Positions 27,384 through 37,298 of a stretch of DNA of 64,000 bases are shown piece by piece. Location of the stretch: the NCBI GenBank assembly GCA_963789075.1, contig CAWBJQ010000014.1, forward strand, positions 1,240,001 through 1,304,000, in the 5' to 3' direction. Position 1 is the stretch's first letter, and the number at the start of each line of letters is the position of its first letter. This DNA comes from DATATJ01 sp963789075. Lineage in GTDB: Bacteria; Acidobacteriota; Vicinamibacteria; Vicinamibacterales; CAVVIG01. The position numbers and the translations under genes are program-made. Below the pieces are notes generated by a model. The model was not told the DNA's origin and searched no databases. It saw nothing but the letters and a program-made list of their open reading frames with translations.

Positions 27384-27656
27384 TCAAAATGTGTGGCCCG
27401 CGTCGGAAAGCGCGGCGCGGAGGTCGGCGACGCGCTGGCGGACGACGTCGCTCATGCCGCTCTCCGGGCGGCCGGCGAGGTGATTGATGGTGTAGGCAGC
27501 AAAGCGGATCGCTTCGGCGTGCCAGTGCCGGACCGCTTGCTCCAGGCGATCGCATTGATAGAGGACGCGCACGGCGTCTGGCGACGGCTCCGTGCGGAGC
27601 GCCTCGCGCAGCGCGGCAATCCGATCGAAGACGGGCTGATGAGCGACCTCGGACAT
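27384..27656 (-). CDS. Small helical protein, unknown function
   Basis: 90 residues starting MSEVAHQPVFDRIAALREAL. It is predicted mostly alpha-helical with no signal peptide and no cysteine pairs: VRVLYQCDRLEQAVRHWHAE, FAAYTINHLAGRPESGMSDV, RVADLRAALSDAGHTF. I do not recognise the family. It lies 44 bp upstream of lepB on the same strand and diverges from the outer-membrane protein gene. Confidence 0.6.
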   Translation of the reverse strand: MSEVAHQPVFDRIAALREALRTEPSPDAVRVLYQCDRLEQAVRHWHAEAIRFAAYTINHLAGRPESGMSDVVRQRVADLRAALSDAGHTF

Positions 27657-27793
27657 GCGTGTCAGCGTACCATTTCCGTTGCACGGTTTGACGACCGGGC
27701 AGTATACTCGACGCCTCTCCTCGCAATGCGGTGGGTCCCAGCCCATTCCGCAACAGGTTCAGGCCCCCAATAGACTTCTACGGAGGAATTTCG

Positions 27794-28444
27794 ATGACGC
27801 GTTCCGTTTGCTTTGCGATGGTTTTTGCCGCGGCGTTCACGCTCGGCGCATCCGTTGTTCGGGCTCAGACATCCACGCCGGCGGCCGGCACCGAAGGGAA
27901 ATACAGCGCGGAGATCGCGGCTGCGGCGACGCTGGGCCATACGTCGTCGTCGTCGTTCGGAGGAGAGTTCGGCTATCGCATCGTCGACAAATGGATCGTG
28001 TCGTTCGAGTTCGGACGCATGCGCAATATCACGACGAGCGATGTCGATGCTCGCGCGAGCGTGATCGCCAATGCCATCCAGGGCAGCGCGAGCGCCACCC
28101 AGAAAGCGACATACTACGATTTCGTCGCCCGCTACAGCCTGGCGCCGCGCGGCATGTGGCACCCATATCTCGCGGGAGGCCTCGGCGCGGCGACCGTCAC
28201 CACCAAGACGTCCTACCAGGCCGGCTCGCCCGACGTCGTCGTCTCGCTCGGCAGCGACCTGCAGAGCTCGCTCGCGAAGCCGCTCTTGGTGATCGGCGGC
28301 GGTGTCACCGTGCCGTTTGCGTCGCGGTACTTCGCGGACGGCAGCTATCGCTACGGCCGCATTTTCTCGAGGACCGGCGTCATCGAAAATGACAACGGCA
28401 TCAACACGCAGCGTGTGCAGATCGCCTTCGGAGTCCGATTCTAA
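27794..28444 (+). CDS. Outer-membrane beta-barrel protein
   Basis: 216 residues with a signal peptide (CFAMVFAAAFTLGASVVRAQ). The body shows alternating amphipathic strands with glycine turns (EFGYRIVDKWIVSFEFGRM, TYYDFVARYSLAPRGMWHPY, LLVIGGGVTVPFASRYF) and ends in Arg-Phe, the C-terminal aromatic that the BAM complex recognises. This matches the small OmpA/OMP_b-brl type barrels of about 8 strands. A strong ribosome site GGAGG is located 7 bases before the ATG. The ligand or role is unknown. Confidence 0.8.
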   Translation: MTRSVCFAMVFAAAFTLGASVVRAQTSTPAAGTEGKYSAEIAAAATLGHTSSSSFGGEFGYRIVDKWIVSFEFGRMRNITTSDVDARASVIANAIQGSASATQKATYYDFVARYSLAPRGMWHPYLAGGLGAATVTTKTSYQAGSPDVVVSLGSDLQSSLAKPLLVIGGGVTVPFASRYFADGSYRYGRIFSRTGVIENDNGINTQRVQIAFGVRF

Positions 28445-28487
28445 CTGGGCGGGAAGGGCCGGAAGCTTCGTGGTTCAAGGGCTGGAC

Positions 28488-29136
28488 CTACTTCTCTCGC
28501 GCGGTTTCCGCCGCCTGCGCATCCGTTTCGATCAAATCCGCGCTCACGATGAACCGGCGCGGGGCGTGTCCGATGAATTCGAACGGATAGCAGGTCACCA
28601 GCGTCAGCGTGGGATGATCCGCGTTGTCGAGCACGGACACGTCTTGCGGATTCACGATCATCGTTCTGGTGATGCGGTAACGGTAGACATGATTCGCGGT
28701 CGTGATCGTCAACGGATCGCCGACGTGCAGATGCCGCACGGGACGGAAGGTGGTGTCGCGATGGCCGGCGATGCCGAAGTTGCCCGGAGTCGCCGGGAAG
28801 CGCCGTGTCTTCGATGTGACCCGCGCCGTGTGCCAGCGTGCCATCGTCGCTGCCTTCGAGGACGGTGGCGGACATATGGACCGACGGCGCCTCGAGCCGC
28901 GCGATCCACCCGCCGGTCTCAACCGGCGGCCGCGGCGGCGGACGCGATGCGTCGGCGCCAGTCGACACCCGCGGTTCTTCGCCGGGCAATGCGGCTGTCG
29001 CCGCGGCTGGGATGGGCAGCGCGTGGTAGTAGCGCGCTTCGATCATGATCGTCGCGCACCACGCGGCGAGGACGACCCCGGCCGCCAGCAAACTCCGCTC
29101 GAGCCACAACAACAGAAGACGAGCGGTCGTGCTCAT
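28488..29136 (-). CDS. Sortase (class D-like transpeptidase), frameshifted
   Basis: An N-terminal anchor (LLAAGVVLAAWCATIMI), then a Pro-rich linker and the sortase fold: GWIARLEAPSVHMSATVLEG and LAHGAGHIEDTALPG. Near 28787 one surplus G shifts the frame; the next frame goes on TPGNFGIAGHRDTTFRPVRH with the catalytic His, VGDPLTITT, TLTLVTCYPFEF with the catalytic Cys in TLxTC, and the active-site Arg in PRRFIVSA. Sortases of Gram-negative bacteria are usually dedicated to one or a few substrates. An LPRTA-bearing exported protein lies two genes upstream in the same operon. The start overlaps the VWA gene by 4 bp. Confidence 0.9.
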
Positions 29137-30054
29137 TGCGTTGACGCTCCCGCGGCGAAGTACCCAGGACGGGTCCGCGTGACCATCTTCGGGCCGCGGT
29201 CACGGTCGACCTCGACGCGGACGCGATGGTACGTGCCGTCCCGATCGGGCGGCGCATAACCGATGGTGTAGCCGCTGCGGATCTCGCGGGCGATGCGCTG
29301 GCAATCGGCCAGCAGCGGACCCGGCGAGGACGGCAGAAAGCGCTCGCCGCCCGTGGTCTGCGCGATCGCCTTCAGCGCGCGCGGATTCGAATCGCTGTCA
29401 TCGCGGTCGAACAGCCCGATCGTATAGATCGTGACGTTGGAGGCGCGGGCGCGCGCCAGCACGTCGGCCAGCGTCGCCGTGCTCGCATTGTCGCCGCCGT
29501 CGCTGATGAGGATGAGAACCCGCCTGGCGCGGGTGCCTTCCTTGAGCCGGTCGAGGCCGGCGATCAATCCGTCGTACAACGCAGTCCGCCCTTCAGGCAC
29601 CAGCCCGCTCAAAGACGTTTGGAGGCTCGCGACATCGTCGGCGAACATCTGACGCCCGGGATTGGCGTCCTTCACGTCGTCGTTGAATTCGAGCGTGAAC
29701 AGCTCGTCGTGTGGATTGCTGACCTTGGCAAATGCCAGCGTGGCGGCGACGACCTCACCGAGCTTACGACGCATGCTGCCGCTATTGTCGACGACGAGAC
29801 CGACCGTTACCGGCGTGTCTTCGTTGGTGAAAAGAACCAGCTCCTGCTTCCGGCCATTGTCATAGACCGTGAAGCGATCGCGAGGCAGGTCGGTGATGAA
29901 GCGGCCATCTGTGTCGGTGACCGTGACGGGAAGCACGACAAGCTCGGTGGATGCGGTCCGAAAGTTAGGTTGGACGGCGGACGGCTCGCTGCCCGCCAAC
30001 GCCAGCGAACGCGAGCACTATCAGCAACGCGGCAGTCGTCACATGCAGGCTCAT
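29133..30054 (-). CDS. Exported VWA-domain protein, sortase-associated
   Basis: The main frame starts inside the mature protein (AGSEPSAVQPNFRTASTELV). One base upstream-shifted, the ATG at 30054 gives a good signal peptide (MSLHVTTAALLIVLAFAGVG) that joins it near 29999 if one surplus G is removed, so I extend the gene to 30054. The body is the acidobacterial VWFA-related type: a beta domain (VTDTDGRFITDLPRDRFTVY), then the VWA fold with MIDAS motif DNSGSM, the Thr of GRTALYDGL and ISDGGDNAS. Metal-dependent adhesion or complex assembly in the envelope is likely. It sits between the LPRTA protein and the sortase, overlapping the latter by 4 bp. Confidence 0.82.
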
Positions 30055-30125
30055 CACAGGCTCTCGAGCGCAGATCGCGGGGCCGACACCGGCCGGCCCC
30101 GCGCGAATGTTACGCGAGTCGACTG

Positions 30126-30851
30126 CTAGACCGATCTTCCGATTCGCTTACGCAGTTCGTGGACGCCGAACGCACCAGCGAGCGACGCCGCCGCGAGCAA
30201 TTCGAACAACGTCAGTGGGCTGGCTGTGCGCGGGAGCTCAGTGCGCCCTTTCTTCGCAGGCGCCGCGGTCGTGGTGTTCTGAGCGATCGAGCCGGTCGTG
30301 CCCGCCGCCTGAGACGACGCGCTTGGACGCGCGGTGCGCGGGCTCTCGTTCTCCGCCGTCAACTCGCCGCTCTCGCCGACGCGTCCCACCTTCGTGCCTT
30401 TCATCGCGCCGCTCTTGTCGTCGGCTGTCGAGAGCACGGGCTCGTGCGTGGACTTGGCGATCTTCCATGCCTGCGACTTCGGGTACACGAATTCTTCACC
30501 CGTCGGATCGCCAACATACCACCAGGCTTTCATAGCCTGCGGCATTCCGCGCGGGCGCTCTTCGAACATGACGACGTTGTCCTTCGGGACGTCGAGTTTA
30601 TAGTCGGGCACTGTGAGAAACGTTGCGAGCAGCTGCCGCCCGTCCTTATCGAAAATCTGGACCACGTGTCGATTGGATTCGAGGTCGGCGAGCTTGAACA
30701 TGTACGTGCCGGCGGGAAGGGTCGTGCCTGGCACCTGAACCGGTCCGCTGAACGTCAGGAATGTCTTCTTGTTCCAGTCGTCAGCGTGGGCGCTCGGCGC
30801 TGTGAACGCCGCGAGCGCGAGTGCACAGATCGCAATTTTCAGCAAACGCAT
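30126..30851 (-). CDS. Exported protein with LPRTA sortase sorting signal
   Basis: 241 residues from the ATG at 30851, which has a strong AGGAGGG ribosome site. The N-terminus is a signal peptide (RLLKIAICALALAAFTAPSA). The folded part (about 25-130) includes FSGPVQVPGTTLPAGTYMFK, VVQIFDKDGRQLLATFLTVP and MKAWWYVGDPTGEEFVYPK, a domain common in exported acidobacterial proteins. A Thr/Ser/Ala-rich linker leads to LPRTA at residues 206-210, a hydrophobic helix (LFELLAAASLAGAFGVH) and a basic tail (LRKRIGR), which is a textbook cell-wall sorting signal. The sortase lies two genes downstream. The target to which it is joined in this double-membrane organism is unknown. Confidence 0.85.
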   Translation of the reverse strand: MRLLKIAICALALAAFTAPSAHADDWNKKTFLTFSGPVQVPGTTLPAGTYMFKLADLESNRHVVQIFDKDGRQLLATFLTVPDYKLDVPKDNVVMFEERPRGMPQAMKAWWYVGDPTGEEFVYPKSQAWKIAKSTHEPVLSTADDKSGAMKGTKVGRVGESGELTAENESPRTARPSASSQAAGTTGSIAQNTTTAAPAKKGRTELPRTASPLTLFELLAAASLAGAFGVHELRKRIGRSV

Positions 30852-31079
30852 GAGTTGCCCTCCTATTACCGTTGTCCGTCGCGTTCCCACTCAGGGTCGC
30901 GTCGTTGTTGGAGGTGCACGGAGCATACCGCTCCGACCACAGCCATTTGCCGGCAAAGGGAGCGGCTTTGCGGGGTCCCGTCTCAGGAATATGTATGGAT
31001 TTGCATGCTGTGATGACGCCGCGACACAAACAGATGAGCTGAGCACGGCGCCAGGATGAGCTGGCGCCGTGGCAGTGGT

Positions 31080-31763
31080 CTAGCGGGCAGGCTCGCGAGC
31101 GAGCGCGGCCATGAACGGCTGTGTGGTGTCTGGCGGCTTGATCGTGTCCGACATCAGCACGTCCTTCGGCGCGACATTCGGGCCGTAGAGGTCCTGATTG
31201 TCGTCCTCGTCGCTTCGGACGACGCCGCCCGATAAGTTGATGCCGGCGAAGAGCCCTTGCGTGCGCGAGTAGGACAAGATCTCCGCCTGCAGCTGCGCAT
31301 CGGTTGCGGCGCGCGCGTCGCGACCGACCGGGCCGGCCGCGATGGATGCTTCCGCACCGAGCGACACCTTGTTGCGCAGCAGCTTCTGGACGCCGCTCTC
31401 GTTCATCACCAGCAGCACGAGATCGATCGACTGCGCGCCGATCTGCAGGCCCCAGCTGCCTTTCCCGAGCTCCATGAAAATCGGTGCGCTCCAGCCCTCA
31501 TGCCGACGGCAACTCATCAAGCCTTTGCCGTACTCGCCGCCAAAGACGAACGCCGCCTTCTTCAACGAAGGAATCACGAGCACGCATTCCGCCTTGTCCC
31601 ACAAGTCGCGCGGAATGTCCTTGTCCGGCACGGCGTGAATTTCCTTGAGCACGGCCGCGGCCTCTGCGATCCGCTGTCTTTCCTTGGTCGACGACTGGGC
31701 TTTCGTGCCGACCGCGGCCATGACCAGCGACACTGCCACTAACGTTCCGATCCATGCGCGCAT
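31080..31763 (-). CDS. SYLF/Ysc84-domain lipid-binding protein
   Basis: 227 residues with a signal peptide (GTLVAVSLVMAAVGTKAQS). The SYLF (Ysc84) domain is recognisable from KAECVLVIPSLKKAAFVFGG, YGKGLMSCRR, WSAPIFMELGKGSWGLQIGA, VLLVMNESGVQKLL, LGAEASIAAGPVGR and ILSYSRTQGLFAGINLSGG. SYLF proteins bind phosphoinositides or other acidic lipids in eukaryotes; bacterial members are exported and poorly understood. It stands alone on the minus strand between the sortase operon and the response-regulator gene, with spacers of about 200 bp on both sides in which I see no clear element. Confidence 0.88.
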   Translation of the reverse strand: MRAWIGTLVAVSLVMAAVGTKAQSSTKERQRIAEAAAVLKEIHAVPDKDIPRDLWDKAECVLVIPSLKKAAFVFGGEYGKGLMSCRRHEGWSAPIFMELGKGSWGLQIGAQSIDLVLLVMNESGVQKLLRNKVSLGAEASIAAGPVGRDARAATDAQLQAEILSYSRTQGLFAGINLSGGVVRSDEDDNQDLYGPNVAPKDVLMSDTIKPPDTTQPFMAALAREPAR

Positions 31764-31973
31764 TACCTGTCCTCCGTTCGTGTCTCACGCGCCGGCCGAA
31801 GCCGGCTCTGCCAGCCCAGCAAAAAACGTTACCAGTATAGATAACGAACAGAGCATTTTGGTGCGAGCTCTCTGGCCGTGTCCAGCAGCCAGCGTCGCTG
31901 GGTGTGAGCCGTGGTGCGAGGGCGTGCGAGACGTCGACGCCGAACGTGAATGCGGAAGGCTGGCGCGAAGCGC

Positions 31974-32706
31974 TTACTGCACTTGCCGCAGCTTGCGGGT
32001 GCGCTCGCGATATTGATATGTGCCGCACCCTTGCGGGCACTCGAAGTAGTCCCACTGCTCGGAATTGCGTGCGCTCACGCCGCCCACATGGCTTCGCAGG
32101 TAGACCAGCGGTTGATCGCACGCCGGACAAATCAGGGCCGGCGGCGCCAGGGGCGGAGTGGTCGTGTCGTGGCGCTGGTGCGCGCGGCTCAGCGCGACGC
32201 GATGGGTCTTGCGCGATTTCTCCAACAGCGCGTCGGATTTCGCCAACTGGTCGCTGATGCGGGTGCGGACCGTGAACGCCCGCGCCCGGAGTTCCTGCGA
32301 CTGCACGAGCAGCCGTTGGATCTCGCCGGCGAGCGTCTCAGGCAGGCAGGGCTTGACGAGGACCGCATCGGCGCCTGCCGACTGTGCGCGCTGCAGATCG
32401 GCGGCGAACGCGTCGCCGGTCACCATCACGATCGGAATGCCACGCGTCGTGGAGTCGCGCTTGAGGATCGCGCAGAGATCGAAGCCGTTGATGCCCGGGC
32501 AGGCGCGATTCGGTGACGATCACGTCGGGCCGGCCCGCAATCGCCTTCGCAAGCGCTTCGCGTCCGTCTCCCGCTTCGTCAACGGACCACGTGCCGAATT
32601 TCAGGTACTCGGCATACATCCGTCGCGTGTCGGAGTCGCGGTCCACCAGCAGCGCGAGTTGAACAGTCGGATGAAGGGGGAGAGCGCTGGCGATGGGCTT
32701 GTTCAT
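31974..32706 (-). CDS. Response-regulator receiver with Glu at the phosphoacceptor site and zinc-ribbon tail, frameshifted
   Basis: The receiver domain starts ALLVDRDSDTRRMYAEYLKF. The phosphorylation loop reads VIVTESRLPG, with Glu where Asp is expected. Near 32503 a one-base shift moves the frame to INGFDLCAILK, IPIVMVTGDAFAADLQRAQS and VLVKPCLPETLAGEI (conserved Lys-Pro). After a helical linker, the C-terminus has CPACDQPLVYL...FECPQGCGTYQYRER, a zinc-ribbon-like four-Cys pattern. Glu in place of Asp often mimics constitutive phosphorylation. The gene diverges from cheB/cheR by about 200 bp, so a link to that module is possible. No output domain of a known DNA-binding type is visible. Confidence 0.75.
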
Positions 32707-32902
32707 CGAAACCCCCGGGGGTCACCGTGTGTTTTTAGGTATGCAGGTTAATGAGCATAGCGCTCCTTTCCACCCCGGCGCAAGGAAGATCGAGAGGCTC
32801 GATGAGCGAATCACGACCCCATCGCGATTGCGTATCCGATTGTCCGCGATGTCCGTATGCGAGCAGTGACGGACGCGCAATTCGTGATAGCTTGAACACG
32901 GG

Positions 32903-33500
32903 GTGCGACCGTTGCAAGAGTCGGGCGCGTCGACGCGGCTGCCGTACAACATCGTGGTCGTCGGCGCCTCGGCCGGCGGACTGCAGGCGCTTACACGTGG
33001 TACTGGCGAGCCTGACGGCCGATTTCCCGGTGCCGATTGCGATCGTCCAGCATCTCGACGCTCACCGCGCCAGTCAGCTGGCGGACATCCTCGGTCGCCG
33101 GACGGCGCTCATCGTGAAAGAAGCGGCGCAGTCTGACGTCCTCACCAAAGGAGTCGTGTATATTGCCCCACCGGGACACCATCTGGTGATTGACACCGGA
33201 TTCGTCGCGATGCTGACCGATACTGATCGGGTGCACTTCGTCCGGCCATCGGTCGATCGGCTGTTCGAGTCGGCGGCGGCGAATTGCGGTCCGGCCATTG
33301 CGGTCGTGCTCACCGGCACCGGCGTCGACGGAGCGGCCGGCCTTGCGGCGATCAAGCGGGCCGGCGGCATGGCCATCGCGCAGAATCTGGCGGCGTTCGG
33401 CGGCATGCCGCAGTCGGCGATCGACACCGGCCTCATCGATCTCATTCTGCCGCTCGAGGACATCGGTCCTCGGCTCACCGAGCTCACGAGGTGGTCATGA
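32903..33500 (+). CDS. CheB-type methylesterase domain protein, frameshifted
   Basis: A GTG at 32903 opens the protein: LPYNIVVVGASAGGLQAL contains the catalytic Ser of GASAGG. Near 32990 a one-base shift leads to HVVLASLTADFPVPIAIVQH, ILGRRTALIVKEA, GVVYIAPPGHHLVID with the catalytic His, and GVDGAAGLAAIKRAGGMAIAQ with the Asp. There is no N-terminal receiver domain, which fits the CheB part of CheB/CheR-PAS hybrids rather than a classical chemotaxis CheB. Its stop overlaps the cheR start (ATGA), so the pair acts together. No chemoreceptor or CheA gene is in the window. Confidence 0.87.
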
Positions 33501-35372
33501 TCGATGCGGCGAATCGCGACTTCGATGCGCTGCTGGCCTATCTGCAGCGGACGCGCGGCTTCGATTTCAATGCGTACAAGCCACCGAGCCTCAGGCGGCG
33601 GATCGCGAAGCGCATGCAGGCGGTCGGCATCGACGGCTTCGCGACCTACATGGATTATCTCGAGGTGCACCCGGACGAGTTCGCCGCGCTGTTCGACGTG
33701 ATTCTGATCAACGTCACGGCGTTTTTCCGGGACACCGCCGCCTGGGAGTACCTGCGCGACGAGGCGCTCCCGCTGCTGCTGGCCAGCCGTCCGGAACCGG
33801 AGCCGCTTCGCATCTGGAGCGCCGGATGCGCGTCGGGCGAGGAGCCGTACTCTCTCGCGATCATGCTCGCCGAGGCGCTGGGCCGTGACGCATTTCGCGC
33901 GCGGGTCAAGATCTACGCCACCGACGCCGACGAAGGCGCGCTCAACCAGGCGCGCGCCGCCAGCTACAGCGCCGCGCAGGTGGAGGCGGTTCCGGCCGAT
34001 CTGCGGGCACGCTACTTCACCGCCGACGGCGATCAGTTCGTGTTCGACAAGGATTTGCGCCGGTCGGTGATTTTCGGCCGGCACGATCTGCTGCAGGATG
34101 CGCCGATCTCCCGCGTCGACATCCTGACTTGCCGCAACGCGCTGATGTACTTCAACACCGAGGCGCAGAGCCGCATTCTCAAACGGTTCCATTTTGCGCT
34201 CGCGTCGGACGGCGTCCTGTTTCTCGGGAAGGCGGAGATGCTGTTCGCGCATACGCCGCTGTTCACGCCGCTGGATCTGCGCAGCCGCATCTTCCGCAAG
34301 GTCACCAAGGACAACTGGCGCAGCCGGACGGCCCTGGGCATTCCGGGGAGCCGCGACGAAGTGTTCGGGCAGCTGACCGCCTCCGAGAACCTGTACCCCG
34401 CCGCGTTCGACGTCAGCCCGAACGCGCAGTTCGTCGTCGACGCCGACGGGCAGTTGACCGTGTTCAACGAGCGCGCCCGCGCGCTGTTCAACATCGTGCC
34501 GAGCGATCTCGGACGGCCCATGCAGGATCTCGAGCTGTCCTACCGGCCGATCGAGCTGCGCAGCCACATCAAAGATGCGCTCGACCATCGCCGCCCCGTG
34601 CTCCTCAAGGACGTCGAGGGCGACACCGTCGCGCGGGAGCGCCGCGTGGTTTGACGTGCAGATCGTGCCGCTCGCCGAGGGCACCGGGCGGCCGATCGGC
34701 ATCAGCGTGACGTTCACCGACGTCTCGCGCGTCCAGGAGCTGCAGAACCAGCTCACGCGCTCCAAGCAGGATCTCGAGACGGCCTACGAAGAGCTGCAGT
34801 CCACGAACGAGGAGCTCGAGACGACCAACGAGGAGCTGCAGTCCACAGTGGAGGAGCTCGAGACGACCAACGAGGAGCTGCAGTCCACGAACGAAGAGCT
34901 CGAGACGATGAACGAGGAGCTGCAGTCCACCAACGAGGAGCTGCACGCGATCAACGAAGAGGTGCGACAGCGCGGCGACGATCTGCGCGACGCCAACAGC
35001 CTGCTCGAGTCGATTCTCACCGGCGTCCGCAGCGGCGTCATCGTGCTCGATCGCGAGCTGCACGTGATTGCGTGGAACCGCCAGTCCGAGGATTTGTGGG
35101 GGCTGCGGGCGGACGAAGTGCGCGGACAGAACTTCCTGAACCTCGACATCGGCCTGCCGGCCGACCAGCTGCGCACGTCGATCCGCGCGTGTCTCGCCGG
35201 CGAGCATGATGGCGCCGCGATCAGGATTGCCGCGACGAACCGGCGCGGGAAGCCGATCGCGTGCCGGATCACCGGGTCACCATTGATCGGCGCGAACCGT
35301 GAACCGCGCGGAGTCATTCTGGTGATCGACGAGGAAGCCCAGGAGCTGGGACCGTCACCCGCCGTGCACTAG
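33497..35372 (+). CDS. CheR-type methyltransferase with coiled coil and PAS domains, frameshifted
   Basis: ATG at 33497. The CheR N-terminal helical domain (YLQRTRGFDFNAYKPPSLRR) precedes the SAM domain with VTAFFRD, IWSAGCASGEEPYSLAIMLA, IYATDADEGAL and ILTCRNALMYF. A PAS domain (FVVDADGQLTVFNERARALF) follows. Near 34645 a one-base shift moves to AWFDVQIVPLAEGTGRP and then a long coiled coil of TNEELE/STNEELQ heptads (about 34795-34965), and a final PAS domain (GVIVLDRELHVIAWNRQSED). CheR/PAS hybrids in non-chemotaxis settings often work with histidine kinases; here only cheB is adjacent. Reading through the shift gives about 625 residues. Confidence 0.88.
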
Positions 35373-35582
35373 TGGCCGGTCCACGCTGATCAAGGACCAC
35401 CTCGCGGGCGGGGCATCCCGGCTGGCGGCGTTGCTCCTCCCTCAAATACTCCCGGTATTATCGGTCGTCGCGCCTTGCCATCCGGGCGCCGCGCTCCGCG
35501 ATCTGGTCCTCGTTCAACGTGGATAGGCCACTAGGCCCGAGGCACGTGCCTTGCACCCATCCGCCCAGCGGAGGCGTAACGC

Positions 35583-35789
35583 ATGGCCAAATACGGCAAG
35601 AAAGCGCAGAGCAAGGTGAAGCGCGCGATGCACGAGCGCAAGCGAGGGACGCTGAAGTCCGGCCGCTCGGGCAGAACGGTGAAGAGCCGCAAGCAGGCGA
35701 TCGCGATCGGGTTGAGCGAGGCGCGCCGCGAAGGCGACAAGGTGCCGCCGAAGAAAAAAAGCGGCGGCCGCAAAAAGCGATCGTCGTAG
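35583..35789 (+). CDS. Small basic protein, DUF6496-like
   Basis: 68 residues, about one third Lys/Arg: MAKYGKKAQSKVKRAMHERK, then LKSGRSGRTVKSRKQAIAIG and LSEARREGDKV, with a Lys-rich tail. This pattern (SRKQAIAIGLSEAR) belongs to small DUF6496-type proteins that are widespread in soil bacteria, often in stress-related or plasmid contexts. The charge suggests nucleic-acid binding. It is monocistronic, with about 200 bp upstream that contain a short palindrome (AATACTCCCGGTATT, 35445-35459). Confidence 0.8.
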   Translation: MAKYGKKAQSKVKRAMHERKRGTLKSGRSGRTVKSRKQAIAIGLSEARREGDKVPPKKKSGGRKKRSS

Positions 35790-35866
35790 CGCGCGGCCTT
35801 GACCTCGGCCGGATGGGTCTCTACGGATCGGAGAACTCACGCACGGCCCCATCCGTCTGAGGACTT

Positions 35867-37253
35867 ATGCACAAGCGTGTGATCGCCGCAGGCGTGTTGT
35901 CCGTCGCCGCCCTCGTCGCCGTGCAGCCGCACGCGCAGGCGCCAGACGCTGCCGCGCCCGCGCCGACGTTCAACCAGGACGTCGCGCCCATCCTCTACAA
36001 GAACTGCACGACCTGCCATCGGCCCGGCGAGATCGCGCCGATGTCGTTTCTCACATACAAAGACGCGCGCCCGTGGGCGCGGTCGATCGGCAACCAGGTG
36101 TCGCGAGGCGTCATGCCGCCGTGGCACGCCGATCCGTCTCACGGGGAGTTCCTCAACGATCGCCGCCTCTCCACGGCCGACAAGGAGACGATTGTGAAGT
36201 GGGTGAGTGCGGGCGCGCCGGAAGGCGACCCCAACGACCGCGCCGCGCGCCGCCGGTATATGAGTCGGAGTGGAACATCGGACGCCCCGATGCCATCTTC
36301 ACGATGCAGGAAGACTATCCGGTGCCTGCCGACGGCACGATCGCGTACAAGTATTTCGAGATCCCGACCCATCTCACCGAGGACAAATGGGTGCAGGCGA
36401 TCGAAGTGAAGCCGGGCAATCCGGCGGTCGTGCATCACGTCATCGTGTATGCGCGCGCGCCGCGTCCGGCGCAAGCCGCCGCCCCTTCGTCCGCCGAGGC
36501 GCGTGGGCCGCGTCCGTTGCCGCTCTTCACCTACCCTGACGGCACCACCGACGTACCGCCCGGCCAGACCGGCGGTCCGCCCTTCCGCCGGATCAGCAGA
36601 TCGCCAACGATCGTCCGGCGCCGCGGCCACTGGGCAGCGCGATCGGCGGCTTCGCGCCAGGTCAGACGCTGCGCGTGTATCAGCCGGGGACGGCGATGAA
36701 GCTGCCGGCCGGCTCGACGCTGGTGTTCCAGATGCACTACACCGCCACCGGCGCCGCGACCACCGATCGGACGCGACTCGGCGTCACGTACGCGACAGAG
36801 AAACCGGCCACCGAAGTCCGCTTCACGTCGCTCATCAATGGCACGCTCCACATTCCCGCCGGCGCGGCCGACTACAAGCTCGATCAGGTGATGACGATCA
36901 ACCGCGACGTCACCATCTGGAGCATGCTGCCGCACACGCACGTGCGCGGGAAGCGCTGGGAGTACGACGCCACCTATCCCGACGGCCGCACGGAAACGGT
37001 TCTCGCCGTGCCGAAGTACGACTTCAACTGGCAGACCGATTACGTGTTCAAGCATCCACTGAAGCTGCCCAAGGGCACGACGATCCACGCGACGGCGTGG
37101 TACGACAACTCGCCGAACAATCCGTCCAACCCGGATCCCACGAAAGATGTGTGGTGGGGCGATCAGACCTGGGAAGAGATGATGTTCACGGGCGTGACCT
37201 ACAGCGTCGACGCGGCTCCCGCCATGCCGACGGCGCCAGCCGGAAGGCGTTGA
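35867..37253 (+). CDS. Exported c-haem / copper ascorbate-dependent monooxygenase-like protein, two frameshifts
   Basis: A signal peptide (VIAAGVLSVAALVAVQPHAQ) is followed by a cytochrome-c-like segment with the haem site NCTTCHRPG and GVMPPWHADP. Near 36235 the frame shifts to PPVYESEWNIGRPDAIFTMQ and VVHHVIVYARAP, where the His pair matches the first copper site of the PHM/DBH fold. Near 36590 it shifts again to QQIANDRPAPRPLG, TLVFQMHYTATG and WSMLPHTHVRGKRWEY, which supply the His and Met ligands of the second copper site. Both shifts fit a missing base. Such fusions are frequent in Acidobacteriota and Planctomycetes; the substrate is unknown. Repaired length is about 462 residues. Confidence 0.82.
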
Positions 37254-37298
37254 CGATCGGCGCGGCGTGTTCGTCACGACCGTCGCGCTCTCTGCGTC

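Noticed and set aside
33497..35372. Classical chemotaxis gene cluster
   Set aside because: Only CheB and CheR domains are present, with PAS and coiled-coil parts; no CheA, CheW, receptor or flagellar gene is in the window.
35445..35459. AATACTCCCGGTATT as an operator for the small basic protein
   Set aside because: A 5-bp arm palindrome in a 210-bp spacer can occur by chance, and it lies too far (about 125 bp) from the start to argue from position.
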